Source: an unicellular cyanobacterium SU2
GTDB lineage: Bacteria; Cyanobacteriota; Cyanobacteriia; Cyanobacteriales; Microcystaceae
DNA length: 56,617 nt
Direction: 5' to 3'
Assembly: GCA_002110465.1 (NCBI GenBank)
Contig: NEED01000068.1
Span: 1-56,617 of the forward strand
The translations under genes were made by a program, and so were the position numbers. Of the stretch, positions 20,000-26,715 are shown one piece after another. Position 1 is the first letter of the stretch; every line of letters starts with the position of its first letter. The notes beneath the pieces were generated by a model. It was given only the letters and a program-made list of their open reading frames with translations, did no database searches and was not told where the DNA came from.

Positions 20000-20380
20000 G
20001 TGAATAATAACTTCCCCAAATTCGTCTGGCTTAATAACTCTGGTCTTGGCTGCTTATTAACATTTTTGTTGTTAGGGCTATTTTTGGGATCTGTGGGGTT
20101 AGGCTGGGTGGTTAATGGGTTTCTTATCGTTATCGCTTTAATCTTAATTGCTCCAGTGATTATTTTATGGGGGATACGCTGGTGGCTTCAACGAAATTTA
20201 GTAGAAGACCAATGTCCTGTGTGTCGTTATGAGTTTACTGGATTTAATCAAACCCAGTGTCAATGTCCTAATTGTGGTGAACCTCTCAAGATAGAAGGAG
20301 GGCATTTTCACCGTGTTACTCCACCAGGTACAATTGATGTCGATGCCGTAGAAGTCTCTGTCAATCAATTGGAGGACTAA
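20000..20380 (+). CDS. Small membrane protein with C-terminal zinc ribbon
   Basis: 126 residues, GTG start with the strong GAGGAG ribosome site eight bases upstream. Two adjacent hydrophobic helices (about 14-38 and 40-65) are followed by a four-cysteine ribbon, CPVC then CQCPNCG (about 74-98). The tail is short and acidic. The layout, membrane hairpin plus rubredoxin-like zinc knuckle, is seen in cyanobacterial hypotheticals near photosystem genes. It lies 400 bp upstream of psaC on the same strand. Function unknown. Confidence 0.8.
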   Translation: MNNNFPKFVWLNNSGLGCLLTFLLLGLFLGSVGLGWVVNGFLIVIALILIAPVIILWGIRWWLQRNLVEDQCPVCRYEFTGFNQTQCQCPNCGEPLKIEGGHFHRVTPPGTIDVDAVEVSVNQLED

Positions 20381-20560
20381 TTAAGGAATGGTGTGGATCA
20401 TCAGTCGTGATGGTTGTTGAGAACTTATTCTTAATGAGCGATCGCCAAGCAACTGTTACATAATTTAAAGTTCTGTCAACTTTTGGCAAAGAGAATTCGC
20501 TCTATGCGGTAAACTAGCCCATAATCTAATTCAGACTGTTTTAATAAACTAAAACAAGAT
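20381..20560. promoter_or_regulatory. Probable psaC upstream promoter region
   Basis: An AT-rich gap with a HIP1 octamer near 20440. No ORF is present. Because psaC is normally transcribed from its own strong light-responsive promoter, its start site is expected here or just downstream. I cannot assign -35/-10 boxes with confidence. Confidence 0.35.
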
Positions 20561-20574
20561 TACTCCTTGAGACA

Positions 20575-20753
20575 CAGGGAGTCTGCCTCGAAGATAGGTT
20601 TCTATCTTGCCAGTAAGGGCTATCTTTGGATATGCCAAACCTGCGGACGCTAAGCAAACCAAGACAAGACTTTTCTTGTAGCGGCCTTGGCGGATGAAAG
20701 AGGAAGCCCCATCAATAGACTATCGGTCTTGCGTGGGGTATGTCACGAAGGAG
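20575..20753 (+). ncRNA. Structured sequence upstream of psaC (leader RNA or IS200/IS605 end relic)
   Basis: Several perfect hairpins follow one another: AAGATAG-GTTT-CTATCTT (20591-20608), ACAAGA-CTTT-TCTTGT inside an outer CCAAG/CTTGG stem (about 20660-20691), and GCCCCA...TGGGGT with an inner stem (about 20706-20740). The last, GAAGCCCC...GGGGTATGTCAC, looks like the right end of IS200/IS605-family elements. The stretch is more GC-rich than its flanks and has no reading frame. Either psaC has a long folded 5' leader or a transposon end lies in front of the gene. Confidence 0.4.
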
Positions 20754-20777
20754 AACACTCGGTTAAGGAGCCGATAA

Positions 20778-21026
<249 letters not shown>

Positions 21027-21090
21027 GACCCCTGGATGTAAGGGTGTAATCTTTAACACTCTTTCAAAATCCAAGCAATTTTTCCAATGG

Positions 21091-21114
21091 AGGGAGCAAT
21101 TTGCTCCCTTTTTC
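21091..21114 (+). terminator. Rho-independent terminator after psaC
   Basis: AGGGAGCAA (21091-21099) and TTGCTCCCT (21101-21109) form a perfect nine-pair stem, followed by a T-run. Position and shape fit an intrinsic terminator of psaC. Confidence 0.85.
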
Positions 21115-21164
21115 ATATTTTGGAATCTTTAGAAGTTTCGCATTGATAGAAAATAAAAGTTATG

Positions 21165-21295
21165 CTATCATCCCCACTTAACACTCCTCCTGTCAAATTC
21201 AGGTTTGCTTTAACTTCTTGGAATAAATCTTTTGGTTCATACTGTTCTCTCAGTAAAAATCTGTTGGTACTATAGCGAGAAACGTCTAAAACTTC
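21165..21295 (-). pseudogene. Transposase fragment (IS701-like / DDE type), N-terminal part
   Basis: The minus strand reads DVSRYSTNRFLLREQYEPKD and then LTGGVLSGDDS, matching the start of a DDE transposase of the kind that continues with a VLSxDD(S/T)xxxKP block. The catalytic part after the first Asp is missing and the frame degenerates on both sides. Only about 45 codons are recognisable. Confidence 0.45.
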
Positions 21296-21324
21296 GGCTC
21301 AACGACAGCAACCTGTGTATTTTG

Positions 21325-21545
21325 GCTCTGACCGAGGCTCGGAGCCTCGGAAGGCAGAAGGCAGGGTGCTCCGGGGCAGGAGGGTTTTTCCTTCATCTCT
21401 TCCCCCTAAATCGGTACAAGCAAGGTGTCGAGTCTGCCGTCGCACGGCAGACCTTGAGAACGCCGCCTCGCCTTTTAAAGCGAAAAGAAATTGGGAGAGG
21501 TCTGAATCCTCTTCCAATTTCCCTCCTCCTGCCTCGGAGCCTTTC
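21325..21545. repeat. GC-rich palindromic dispersed repeats
   Basis: Perfect inverted repeats include CCGAGGCTC/GAGCCTCGG (21332-21350, 1-bp centre) and GTCTGCCGT/ACGGCAGAC (21432-21452, 3-bp centre). Composition is much richer in GC than the surroundings. ORFs through it on both strands are incidental. A related motif, GATCCGCGTAGCGGAGCCTTCGGCTGCGCC, lies near 21650-21680. They resemble the short palindromic repeats scattered in cyanobacterial genomes. Confidence 0.6.
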
Positions 21546-21725
21546 CACTCCTGCCTTCTTCAAAGGAAGAAATATGTGTATTGATCTAGGCTAAATTGGG
21601 CTGTTGATGGTTTACTGCGAAATCTTATTGCTTTTCTCCTTTATTAGCGATCCGCGTAGCGGAGCCTTCGGCTGCGCCTGAAGACATAATCTACACATTT
21701 ACGCTCTTTTGTCAATGCGAAAGTT

Positions 21726-21914
21726 CTAACCTTTTATGACTTCAAAATCCGACTCATTTAAAGATAACAACAAAGATTCTTGACTATTTTTCAAACAATT
21801 ACTTTCAATCCTGATTAGCCAGCGTCCTCTTTTCTCTCTGGCTACTACTATTCCATTAAGTGATGCCGCATAGCTTGGATAAAGAACTCTAACCAAATTG
21901 CCTATTTTTATCAT
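21726..21914 (-). CDS. Small conserved hypothetical protein (possible KOW/SH3-like fold)
   Basis: 62 residues. The pattern GNLVRVLYPSYAASLNGIVV followed by RGRWLIRIE looks like a short beta-barrel of the kind seen in small cyanobacterial hypotheticals; acidic segments follow. Its ATG directly follows the TAG of the upstream DUF7219 gene (TAGATG-type abutment), so translation is probably coupled. Function unknown. Confidence 0.6.
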   Translation of the reverse strand: MIKIGNLVRVLYPSYAASLNGIVVAREKRGRWLIRIESNCLKNSQESLLLSLNESDFEVIKG

Positions 21915-22100
21915 CTATCTAAAGATTTCTTCAAAACTTTCTAACTCTTTATAGAGGAATTCAATTTTTTGATAAGCTTCATGAGGAGATATTTTGCCGT
22001 TTGTCTCTAAACAAGAGATGTAGCCTACTCTTGTCGCAAAGTTTCGGATTTTCTGCCTGAAAACCAGCTTTTTGGTAGTAAATAACTCATCATGATTCAT
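21915..22100 (-). CDS. DUF7219 family protein
   Basis: 61 residues, with the conserved core VGYISCLETNGKISPHEAYQ followed by a charged helix. This matches the small DUF7219 family of cyanobacteria, where YISxLETxGKxSPxEAY is the hallmark. It is the first gene of a two-gene unit; the second ATG follows its stop without any gap. Function unknown. Confidence 0.7.
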   Translation of the reverse strand: MNHDELFTTKKLVFRQKIRNFATRVGYISCLETNGKISPHEAYQKIEFLYKELESFEEIFR

Positions 22101-22318
22101 ATCTTACTTAATACCAATTTGTTTAAGTTGAGCTACACATAACCAGGGATATGAGTGATCAAGTCGATAGGTTTTTTTTCAAGTGCTGCTTAAGTTAATG
22201 AATTTTGTATAATTTGGTTCAAGCAAACTAACCTCAGCTTAACCTATGCTTAACCTATGAGTCAAGATTAATGCTAAATATTCTTAATAACTTTACCTGT
22301 GTCAATCCACTAGGGGTA

Positions 22319-22420
22319 ATACCAATTTCAAAAACTTAGACTACAGATATAAATGTTGTAGGGGTCAACGGCCGTTGACCCCTACGAAAATGTGTAGTTA
22401 GACTTTAGGAAATTGGTATA
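22319..22420. mobile_element. MITE-like hairpin element
   Basis: ATACCAATTT...CTTAGACTACA at the left end is matched by an inverted TGTGTAGTTAGAC...AAATTGGTAT at the right end. The centre is a near-perfect GTAGGGGTCAACGGCCGTTGACCCCTAC palindrome. The whole 102 bp can fold into one hairpin and has no coding capacity, as expected for a miniature inverted-repeat element. A related ATACCAATTT start occurs near 22111. Confidence 0.6.
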
Positions 22421-22533
22421 AATAGTCTCATTGACACTTCATAATAACTTCAATTAAACTACAAGGCTCAGCGAAATTGTATTCAAAAAATCACTACTTG
22501 TTTACTACTATCATCAAATGTATGGAAAAAACA

Positions 22534-22965
22534 ATGAACAGCGAACAACTTCTACTTAACAAATGGCGGACTTTAACCCCAACTAAACAAGAAGAAGTCC
22601 TAAACTTTATTGACTCCCTTACGCCACAATCGTCTCAAACTGAATGGCAATATTTAGAACAACGCCCTCATTCTTGGCGTAAACAGCTTTATCTTAAAGG
22701 AAGACGACTTAAAGCCTTTGACCTTTACAAAATTCAGAAATCTTGTAGCATCAAAACTGCCAAGCGACTTTTAGCTTACTTGTCAGGCAGTTGCAAAGTA
22801 AGTTTTTGTTTCAAACTACGCGTACGAGTAGAGAAACTTTTAAGTAACTCTACTGCAAACATAGGAGTATTCTCAATAGCAAACAGAAAACGTTGTCTTT
22901 CGAGCCATCCTATTAGACAATCAATTTTAGCAATAGCGGTAGATGCTCTAATACCTTCTGGCTGA
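22534..22965 (+). pseudogene. Truncated DUF2281-type antitoxin-like gene
   Basis: From the ATG at 22534 the protein begins NSEQLLLNKWRTLTPTKQEEVLNFIDSL (shown here in part), a pattern common in small antitoxin-like DUF2281 proteins. It continues with YLEQRPHSWRKQLYLKGRRL, known from DUF433-type partners. From about 22770 the frame runs antisense to the cyclic-nucleotide-binding gene and no longer looks like protein. I infer a gene whose 3' part was replaced; a functional short product cannot be excluded. An in-frame ATG at 22522 is an alternative start. Confidence 0.4.
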
Positions 22966-23165
22966 ACTAAAGCTCCCTCACCAAAAATATCGCCTTTTTT
23001 AATCGTTTCCACAACTTGACCTTTGACCAAGAGATCGACTTCCCCTTCAATGATTCCGTATGCTATGTTTCCCAATTGTCCTTCTTGAAAAATAACCTCA
23101 CCAGCTAAAAAAGTCTGAGGAGAAGGAGTTTTTTGAAAAATTTCTACTGTTTTTACTGGTGACAT
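22776..23165 (-). CDS. Cyclic nucleotide-binding domain protein
   Basis: 129 residues forming a single CNB/cupin-like domain (EVIFQEGQLGNIAYGIIEGEVDL then GDIFGEGALV). It lacks a DNA-binding domain, so it is a stand-alone ligand-sensing or scaffolding unit rather than a CRP regulator. The Glu in the FGEGAL phosphate-binding cassette is present, but the later Arg is replaced in the EGIRAST segment's vicinity, so cAMP binding is uncertain. The ATG at 23165 is chosen because GGAGG lies eight bases upstream; a TTG 15 bases earlier overlaps this site. Confidence 0.8.
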   Translation of the reverse strand: MSPVKTVEIFQKTPSPQTFLAGEVIFQEGQLGNIAYGIIEGEVDLLVKGQVVETIKKGDIFGEGALVQPEGIRASTAIAKIDCLIGWLERQRFLFAIENTPMFAVELLKSFSTRTRSLKQKLTLQLPDK

Positions 23166-23445
23166 TACGATTACCTCCAATATTTTTAAACAAGACTTAG
23201 CAAATTTAGAAAGGTGAGAAAAGGTGAGAAACGAAGGGAAAGTAACCCTAAAAACTGCTTAATTTGCCAAGTCTTGTGACAAGTAACTTTTTTTCTTCAA
23301 CAATTAGCGAAAGTTAATTGAGAAAATTTCTTAATTAAGATTATAGTTTATTGAAAATATTCTAAGAAAGAATGACATAAAAGTTTAACATCGAACTCGC
23401 TGCTGCTGTCGCACTCGCTGAAAGCGAGACCGCTCATGTTATTTG

Positions 23446-23468
23446 TATGGGGGAATCCTTCCCCCATA
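23446..23468. repeat. Perfect hairpin TATGGGGGAA/TTCCCCCATA
   Basis: Ten-base arms with a 3-base loop. CTCGCT-GAA-AGCGAG lies about 30 bases before it. Both lie in gene-free sequence upstream of the nested inverted-repeat element. No T-tract follows, so an intrinsic terminator is unlikely. Confidence 0.5.
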
Positions 23469-23505
23469 ACCCCTGTGTGCGGTTTTCGCCTGTACTCCAC
23501 TCATT

Positions 23506-23756
23506 GGCGTTTGAGGAGTATCTGTGACAAAAGTGCCGTTAAGGGATCGGCGATCACTGTACCAGTTGAACCTTTCTGAAATAACAAGGCTGAAACCCTT
23601 GATTTACCGTACTAATTTACTGTACCAAATAGACCTTAGTTTAACTGGTACAGTGATTTCAGGAGTAGGTATAAAGAAAAGTTGAGTTTTGAAAGGCTTA
23701 CCCTGAAAGCGTTTTGGGCGATTCGGCACTTTTCTCACGGTTGATACTCAAACGCC
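23506..23756. mobile_element. Short element with 33-bp imperfect terminal inverted repeats
   Basis: The left end (23506-23538) begins GGCGTTTGAG and ends AAAAGTGCCG. The right end (23724-23756) is its inverted partner, ending CTCAAACGCC. Both arms are 33 bp. The interior has no ORF, but encloses a second inverted-repeat pair at 23553-23657. This is the form of a MITE or deleted IS. Flanking duplication is not clear. Confidence 0.6.
23553..23657. repeat. Inner inverted-repeat unit nested in the 23506-23756 element
   Basis: ATCACTGTACCAGTTGAAC (23553-23571) is matched inverted by GTTTAACTGGTACAGTGAT (23639-23657), with one mismatch. A half-copy TTTACTGTACC lies between them. It could be a second element inserted into the first, or internal structure of one element. 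Confidence 0.55.
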
Positions 23757-23871
23757 ATCACCGCTATCACTCTCCAATTCCAAAGTTTCGCATTGACAGA
23801 AAACCTTAAATATACGTCCTCCCAAAAGGGGCAAAAACTCTACCAAAATTGGCTGAGCGCAGACCTCCAGA

Positions 23872-23899
23872 GAGAGAACTGGCGATCGCCAGTTCTCTC
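23872..23899. repeat. 28-bp perfect palindrome centred on HIP1
   Basis: GAGAGAACTGGCGA (23872-23885) is followed immediately by its exact reverse complement to 23899. The centre is the cyanobacterial HIP1 octamer GCGATCGC. It lies in relic-rich non-coding DNA about 85 bp beyond the stop of the convergent NAD-binding protein gene. Confidence 0.8.
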
Positions 23900-23982
23900 A
23901 AACAACGGAATTTCGTGCCTCAATAATAGTGAAGATGTACGATGCAAAACTCCTAATATTGTCAATTTAATCCAAATTTTTT

Positions 23983-24615
23983 TTAAGCAGGGACAGTTTC
24001 TGGTTTTTGTGTAACGATTTCAAGAATTTTGTTGCGTTGATCTGATTGAAATAGGGATTCTACGCAAATTTTCGCTACTTTTTGTCGGGGAATACTCCCT
24101 TCAAACAGGGTATCTGCTGATGACATCAAAATTGGATCTGAGTTATCTTCATTCTTAAGACCACCAGGACGAACAATGGTATAAGTCAATCCACTGTTTT
24201 GGAGATAGGTTTCCGCCTGTTTTTTCCAATACAAGACTAACCAAAAAAGATTCAATGGGTGAAAAAACTTAGAAACACACAGAGAAGAAACCAAAACAAA
24301 CTGTTCAATTCCCTGAGTTTTAGCTAAATCAACTAAATTTTTAGTTCCTTGATAATCTACTTGATACGGTCTTGTTGGGTCAAAACTGGGTCTAGCTCCA
24401 GTAGCACAGAGTAACACAGTACAATCGGCGATCGCCTCGGTCAAACTATCTGGTTTGAGAATGTCACCAACGACTAACTCAGCTTCGGGGGATAAAATCT
24501 CCTTGGCTGTTTCTAAATTCCTGACTAAAGCTTTAACCGGAATTTGACGACTGATCAATTCTTGAACAATACGCCTTCCGGTTTCTCCTGTTGCTCCTGC
24601 TACTAATGCTTTCAT
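23983..24615 (-). CDS. NAD(P)-binding atypical SDR (NmrA/Tic62-like)
   Basis: 210 residues. The Rossmann motif GATGETGR (residues 7-14) is of the atypical SDR type. DxxK-like NVGD-type acidic stretch GDILKPDSL, then VLVSSL and YTIVRPGGL, match the cyanobacterial and plastid Ycf39/Tic62-like NAD(P)H-binding family. The usual Tyr-x3-Lys is replaced by YWKKQAE-type sequence. Possible roles are redox sensing or photosystem assembly, but this cannot be assigned. Monocistronic. Confidence 0.85.
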   Translation of the reverse strand: MKALVAGATGETGRRIVQELISRQIPVKALVRNLETAKEILSPEAELVVGDILKPDSLTEAIADCTVLLCATGARPSFDPTRPYQVDYQGTKNLVDLAKTQGIEQFVLVSSLCVSKFFHPLNLFWLVLYWKKQAETYLQNSGLTYTIVRPGGLKNEDNSDPILMSSADTLFEGSIPRQKVAKICVESLFQSDQRNKILEIVTQKPETVPA

Positions 24616-24817
24616 CTGTCTTTCCTTAAATTATTCCGATGGTTGGACTCACTTTTGCTCGTTTTTATAGTCTAGATACTTAAGACCTTATAAGGTTATC
24701 TAGCATTTTCCTTGAAGATCAAGTACAACCATAATTGGTTGTTCCTTTCTTATTTCTCGAAAGAGAGATTCTTTCAACAGATTAAGTTCACTTTAAAATA
24801 TTCTATAAAGGTTTGTT

Positions 24818-25528
24818 ATGGAATGCCAATGGATTGAAAATAGCTCGACTGATGTGTCTCACCTATCGGAACCCCTTGAGGAAAAACCGATCCACTTTCA
24901 GGCGCAGTTTGTTGGCTATATGGAAATGTATAGTGATCAGCAAACCGTAGCTAACTATCTCAATGCTCATCAAGGGTGGTTTTGTCGTTGTGCTGAACCT
25001 ATGAAAACTGAAGCTATGGGTGACAATGGTTATATCCTAACGGTAGGACGATTTGGTTCTTTTGGCTATAACGTAGAACCAAAAATGGCTGTGGTTTTAC
25101 AACCTTCTCAAGATGGAGTATATCTCATGAATACTATTCCTCTTCCTGATGACTCTAATTTAGGCTATGAGGTAGATTATCAAGCTTCTATGGAATTACA
25201 AGAGATTTCTTGTGAACTAGCAGGGGAAGGGATAGAAAAAGCCTATAAAAAGCAAGGTTTATCTCCATTACCAGAGGTAATCACTAAGGTTCAATGGCAA
25301 TTGCAAATGAATGTTGCTGTACAATTTCCTAAGTTTATTTATAAGTTACCTTTGAGAGTTATTCAGCGAACGGGCGATCGCCTCCTTAGTCAAATTATCC
25401 GTCAAGTTTCTCCTCGTTTAACTTGCAAAGTACAAGAAGACTTTCACACCCGATGGAATCTTCCTATCCCGCCAAAAAGTAGCCGCTATTTAGAAAAAGT
25501 TATGGTTTCTAAAACAGAAGCTGCATAA
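24818..25528 (+). CDS. DUF1997 family protein
   Basis: 236 residues. The central part (HFQAQFVGYMEMYSDQQTV; GRFGSFGYNVEPKM; IPLPDDSNLGYEVDYQASM) is the DUF1997 domain found in cyanobacteria and plastids. It ends with the conserved LP-x-PPxS stretch. No signal peptide. Function is not established. It runs divergently from the NAD-binding protein gene, with a small hairpin right after the stop. Confidence 0.85.
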   Translation: MECQWIENSSTDVSHLSEPLEEKPIHFQAQFVGYMEMYSDQQTVANYLNAHQGWFCRCAEPMKTEAMGDNGYILTVGRFGSFGYNVEPKMAVVLQPSQDGVYLMNTIPLPDDSNLGYEVDYQASMELQEISCELAGEGIEKAYKKQGLSPLPEVITKVQWQLQMNVAVQFPKFIYKLPLRVIQRTGDRLLSQIIRQVSPRLTCKVQEDFHTRWNLPIPPKSSRYLEKVMVSKTEAA

Positions 25529-25531
25529 AAC

Positions 25532-25547
25532 AAGGATTTCAATCCTT
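25532..25547. terminator. Small hairpin after the DUF1997 gene
   Basis: AAGGATT-TC-AATCCTT forms a perfect seven-pair stem four bases after the DUF1997 stop. A-rich sequence follows rather than a T-run, so termination is only a possibility. Confidence 0.35.
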
Positions 25548-25591
25548 AAAGGTAACTTAGTAGCGAGTTAGCTCTATTTTTCTCCATCTCT

Positions 25592-26069
25592 TTAATAGAA
25601 TAAGGGTAAAGAAAGCTCATCAGCTACGGCATCTCCCAAGTCAATTAATATTGCATAAAATAGCCACGTTCCCCATATCTGTAGTTTGACTCCATTGATA
25701 GAACCAACCCACAAATAACTCAAACCTAAAAGTCGTTTAACCGTATTAAATGCTTCTTCAATTCGCCATCTTTTCCCATATAAATCAGCTACAACGTAAG
25801 GGGGTAAAATCTCAGGCTCTAAAACTGAGGTAAGATAAGAATGCCAAACTTTTCCTGACTTCACTTCAACCAAACGTAGGGTTATGTAAGGCGTTCATCA
25901 TTAAAGGAAGAGTTAATATTCTGTCTCGTAAGCCCAATTGACGACAATATTTTTTCTGTTTCGCCAGTGCTGGAGTTAATAAAGCCGATATTTGTGCCGA
26001 AATTGCCTCATCTTCTTGCATGGGGCGTTGTTGTCTTTTGGCATGGTCACGGTTCGTTTTTCGACTCAT
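25592..26069 (-). pseudogene. IS4-family transposase, internally deleted and frameshifted
   Basis: Two overlapping minus-strand frames are parts of one transposase. The N-terminal frame (26069-25866) starts MSRKTNRDHAKRQQRP and includes LTPALAKQKKYCRQLGLRDR. The C-terminal frame (25873-25592) holds YGKRWRIEEAFNTVKRLLGL with the catalytic Glu of the YREK-type motif. The middle, including both catalytic Asp blocks, is missing, the frames are offset, and the C-terminus is cut. The element cannot move by itself. Confidence 0.8.
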
Positions 26070-26178
26070 TGAAAGCTAATCATGGTTTATCCCTTCTTAT
26101 TTTACGACAAAGTTAGTCTTTCCTTTACAATCCGCCCCTAAACACTTTTTAACTTCTCTTGACATCTGCTTAATTTTC

Positions 26179-26340
26179 TTAAGTTGTCACGAATGCTTCT
26201 GTATTCTTTGGAGATAACAGTAAATCTTCAACATCAAGAGGATTTACTGCTGCATTATAGCTCAATTGACTAAAAATTTTAGCAATGTTTTCTGGACTAT
26301 TTAGTGTTCTTAAATCATCAAGTTTCAGATATCTGGTCAT
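26179..26340 (-). pseudogene. N-terminal stub of an Eco57I-type DNA methylase/restriction protein
   Basis: A 53-codon ATG-started frame. Its opening (RYLKLDDLRTLNSPENIAKI, then LSYNAAVNPLDVEDL) resembles the start of large cyanobacterial Eco57I-type methylase/restriction proteins of about 1000 residues. It ends in a TAA instead of continuing. It directly neighbours the IS4 relic, which suggests loss by transposon-associated deletion. Confidence 0.4.
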
Positions 26341-26379
26341 GTAGAGGTTTTGACTGCATCATTTTATAATTCTAGAGCA

Positions 26380-26510
26380 GTTTGGGGAGTCTGGGAAGAG
26401 ATCCCCCCTAACCGAAACTAAAGGGGGAATTGTACCGTTCGGCTGAAGCGGTAGTTGAGCCTGTCGAAACTCACGGCGAAGCCGAACGAGTGTAGGAACT
26501 GCTATAAAAG
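26380..26510. repeat. Dispersed repeat, copy 1 (GCAGTT...GAACTGCT)
   Basis: The sequence starts AGAGCAGTTTGGGGAGTC and ends GAACTGCTATAAA. It contains GGGGGAATTGTACCGTTCGG and a TTCGGC/GCCGAA palindromic part. Read on the minus strand, it resembles 28437-28540 (TATAGCAGTTCC, then GGTACAATTCCC). The two copies flank the ABC-class ATPase gene in opposite orientation. Confidence 0.55.
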
Positions 26511-26715
26511 AGAGGATAATTAAAAAACTTTACCTATATTAATCTAAGTAAATAGGGATAATTAAAGACCAAAGATAAAAGTTCTTGGTTGGGATTTGAG
26601 TATCGATGGAACAAGAAATTTAAGCCATAAAAGAATTACTACAAACTTAGAGGAATTTTTGTCGAATTCCTTAATAGAAGTTAACCTAATAAAATAGACT
26701 TTATTACCTTTGATA

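Larger units (their letters stand above)
21135..21726. mobile_element. IS relic bounded by inverted GTTTCGCATTGA copies
   Basis: GTTTCGCATTGATAG at 21135-21149 is matched by the inverted GTCAATGCGAAAGTTC at 21711-21726. A third direct copy, GTTTCGCATTGACAG, occurs at 23785-23799. The 590-bp interval contains a transposase fragment and GC-rich palindromes, but no intact gene. I read it as a degraded insertion element or composite of repeats. Whether these copies are true terminal repeats is unproven. Confidence 0.4.

Noticed and set aside
21232-21594. Overlapping ORFs of 72-120 codons on both strands
   Set aside because: They run through GC-rich palindromic repeats and a transposase fragment; composition is not protein-like.
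23793-24014. 73-codon plus-strand ORF
   Set aside because: It crosses the 28-bp palindrome and overlaps the antisense 3' end of the NAD-binding protein gene; no family resemblance.
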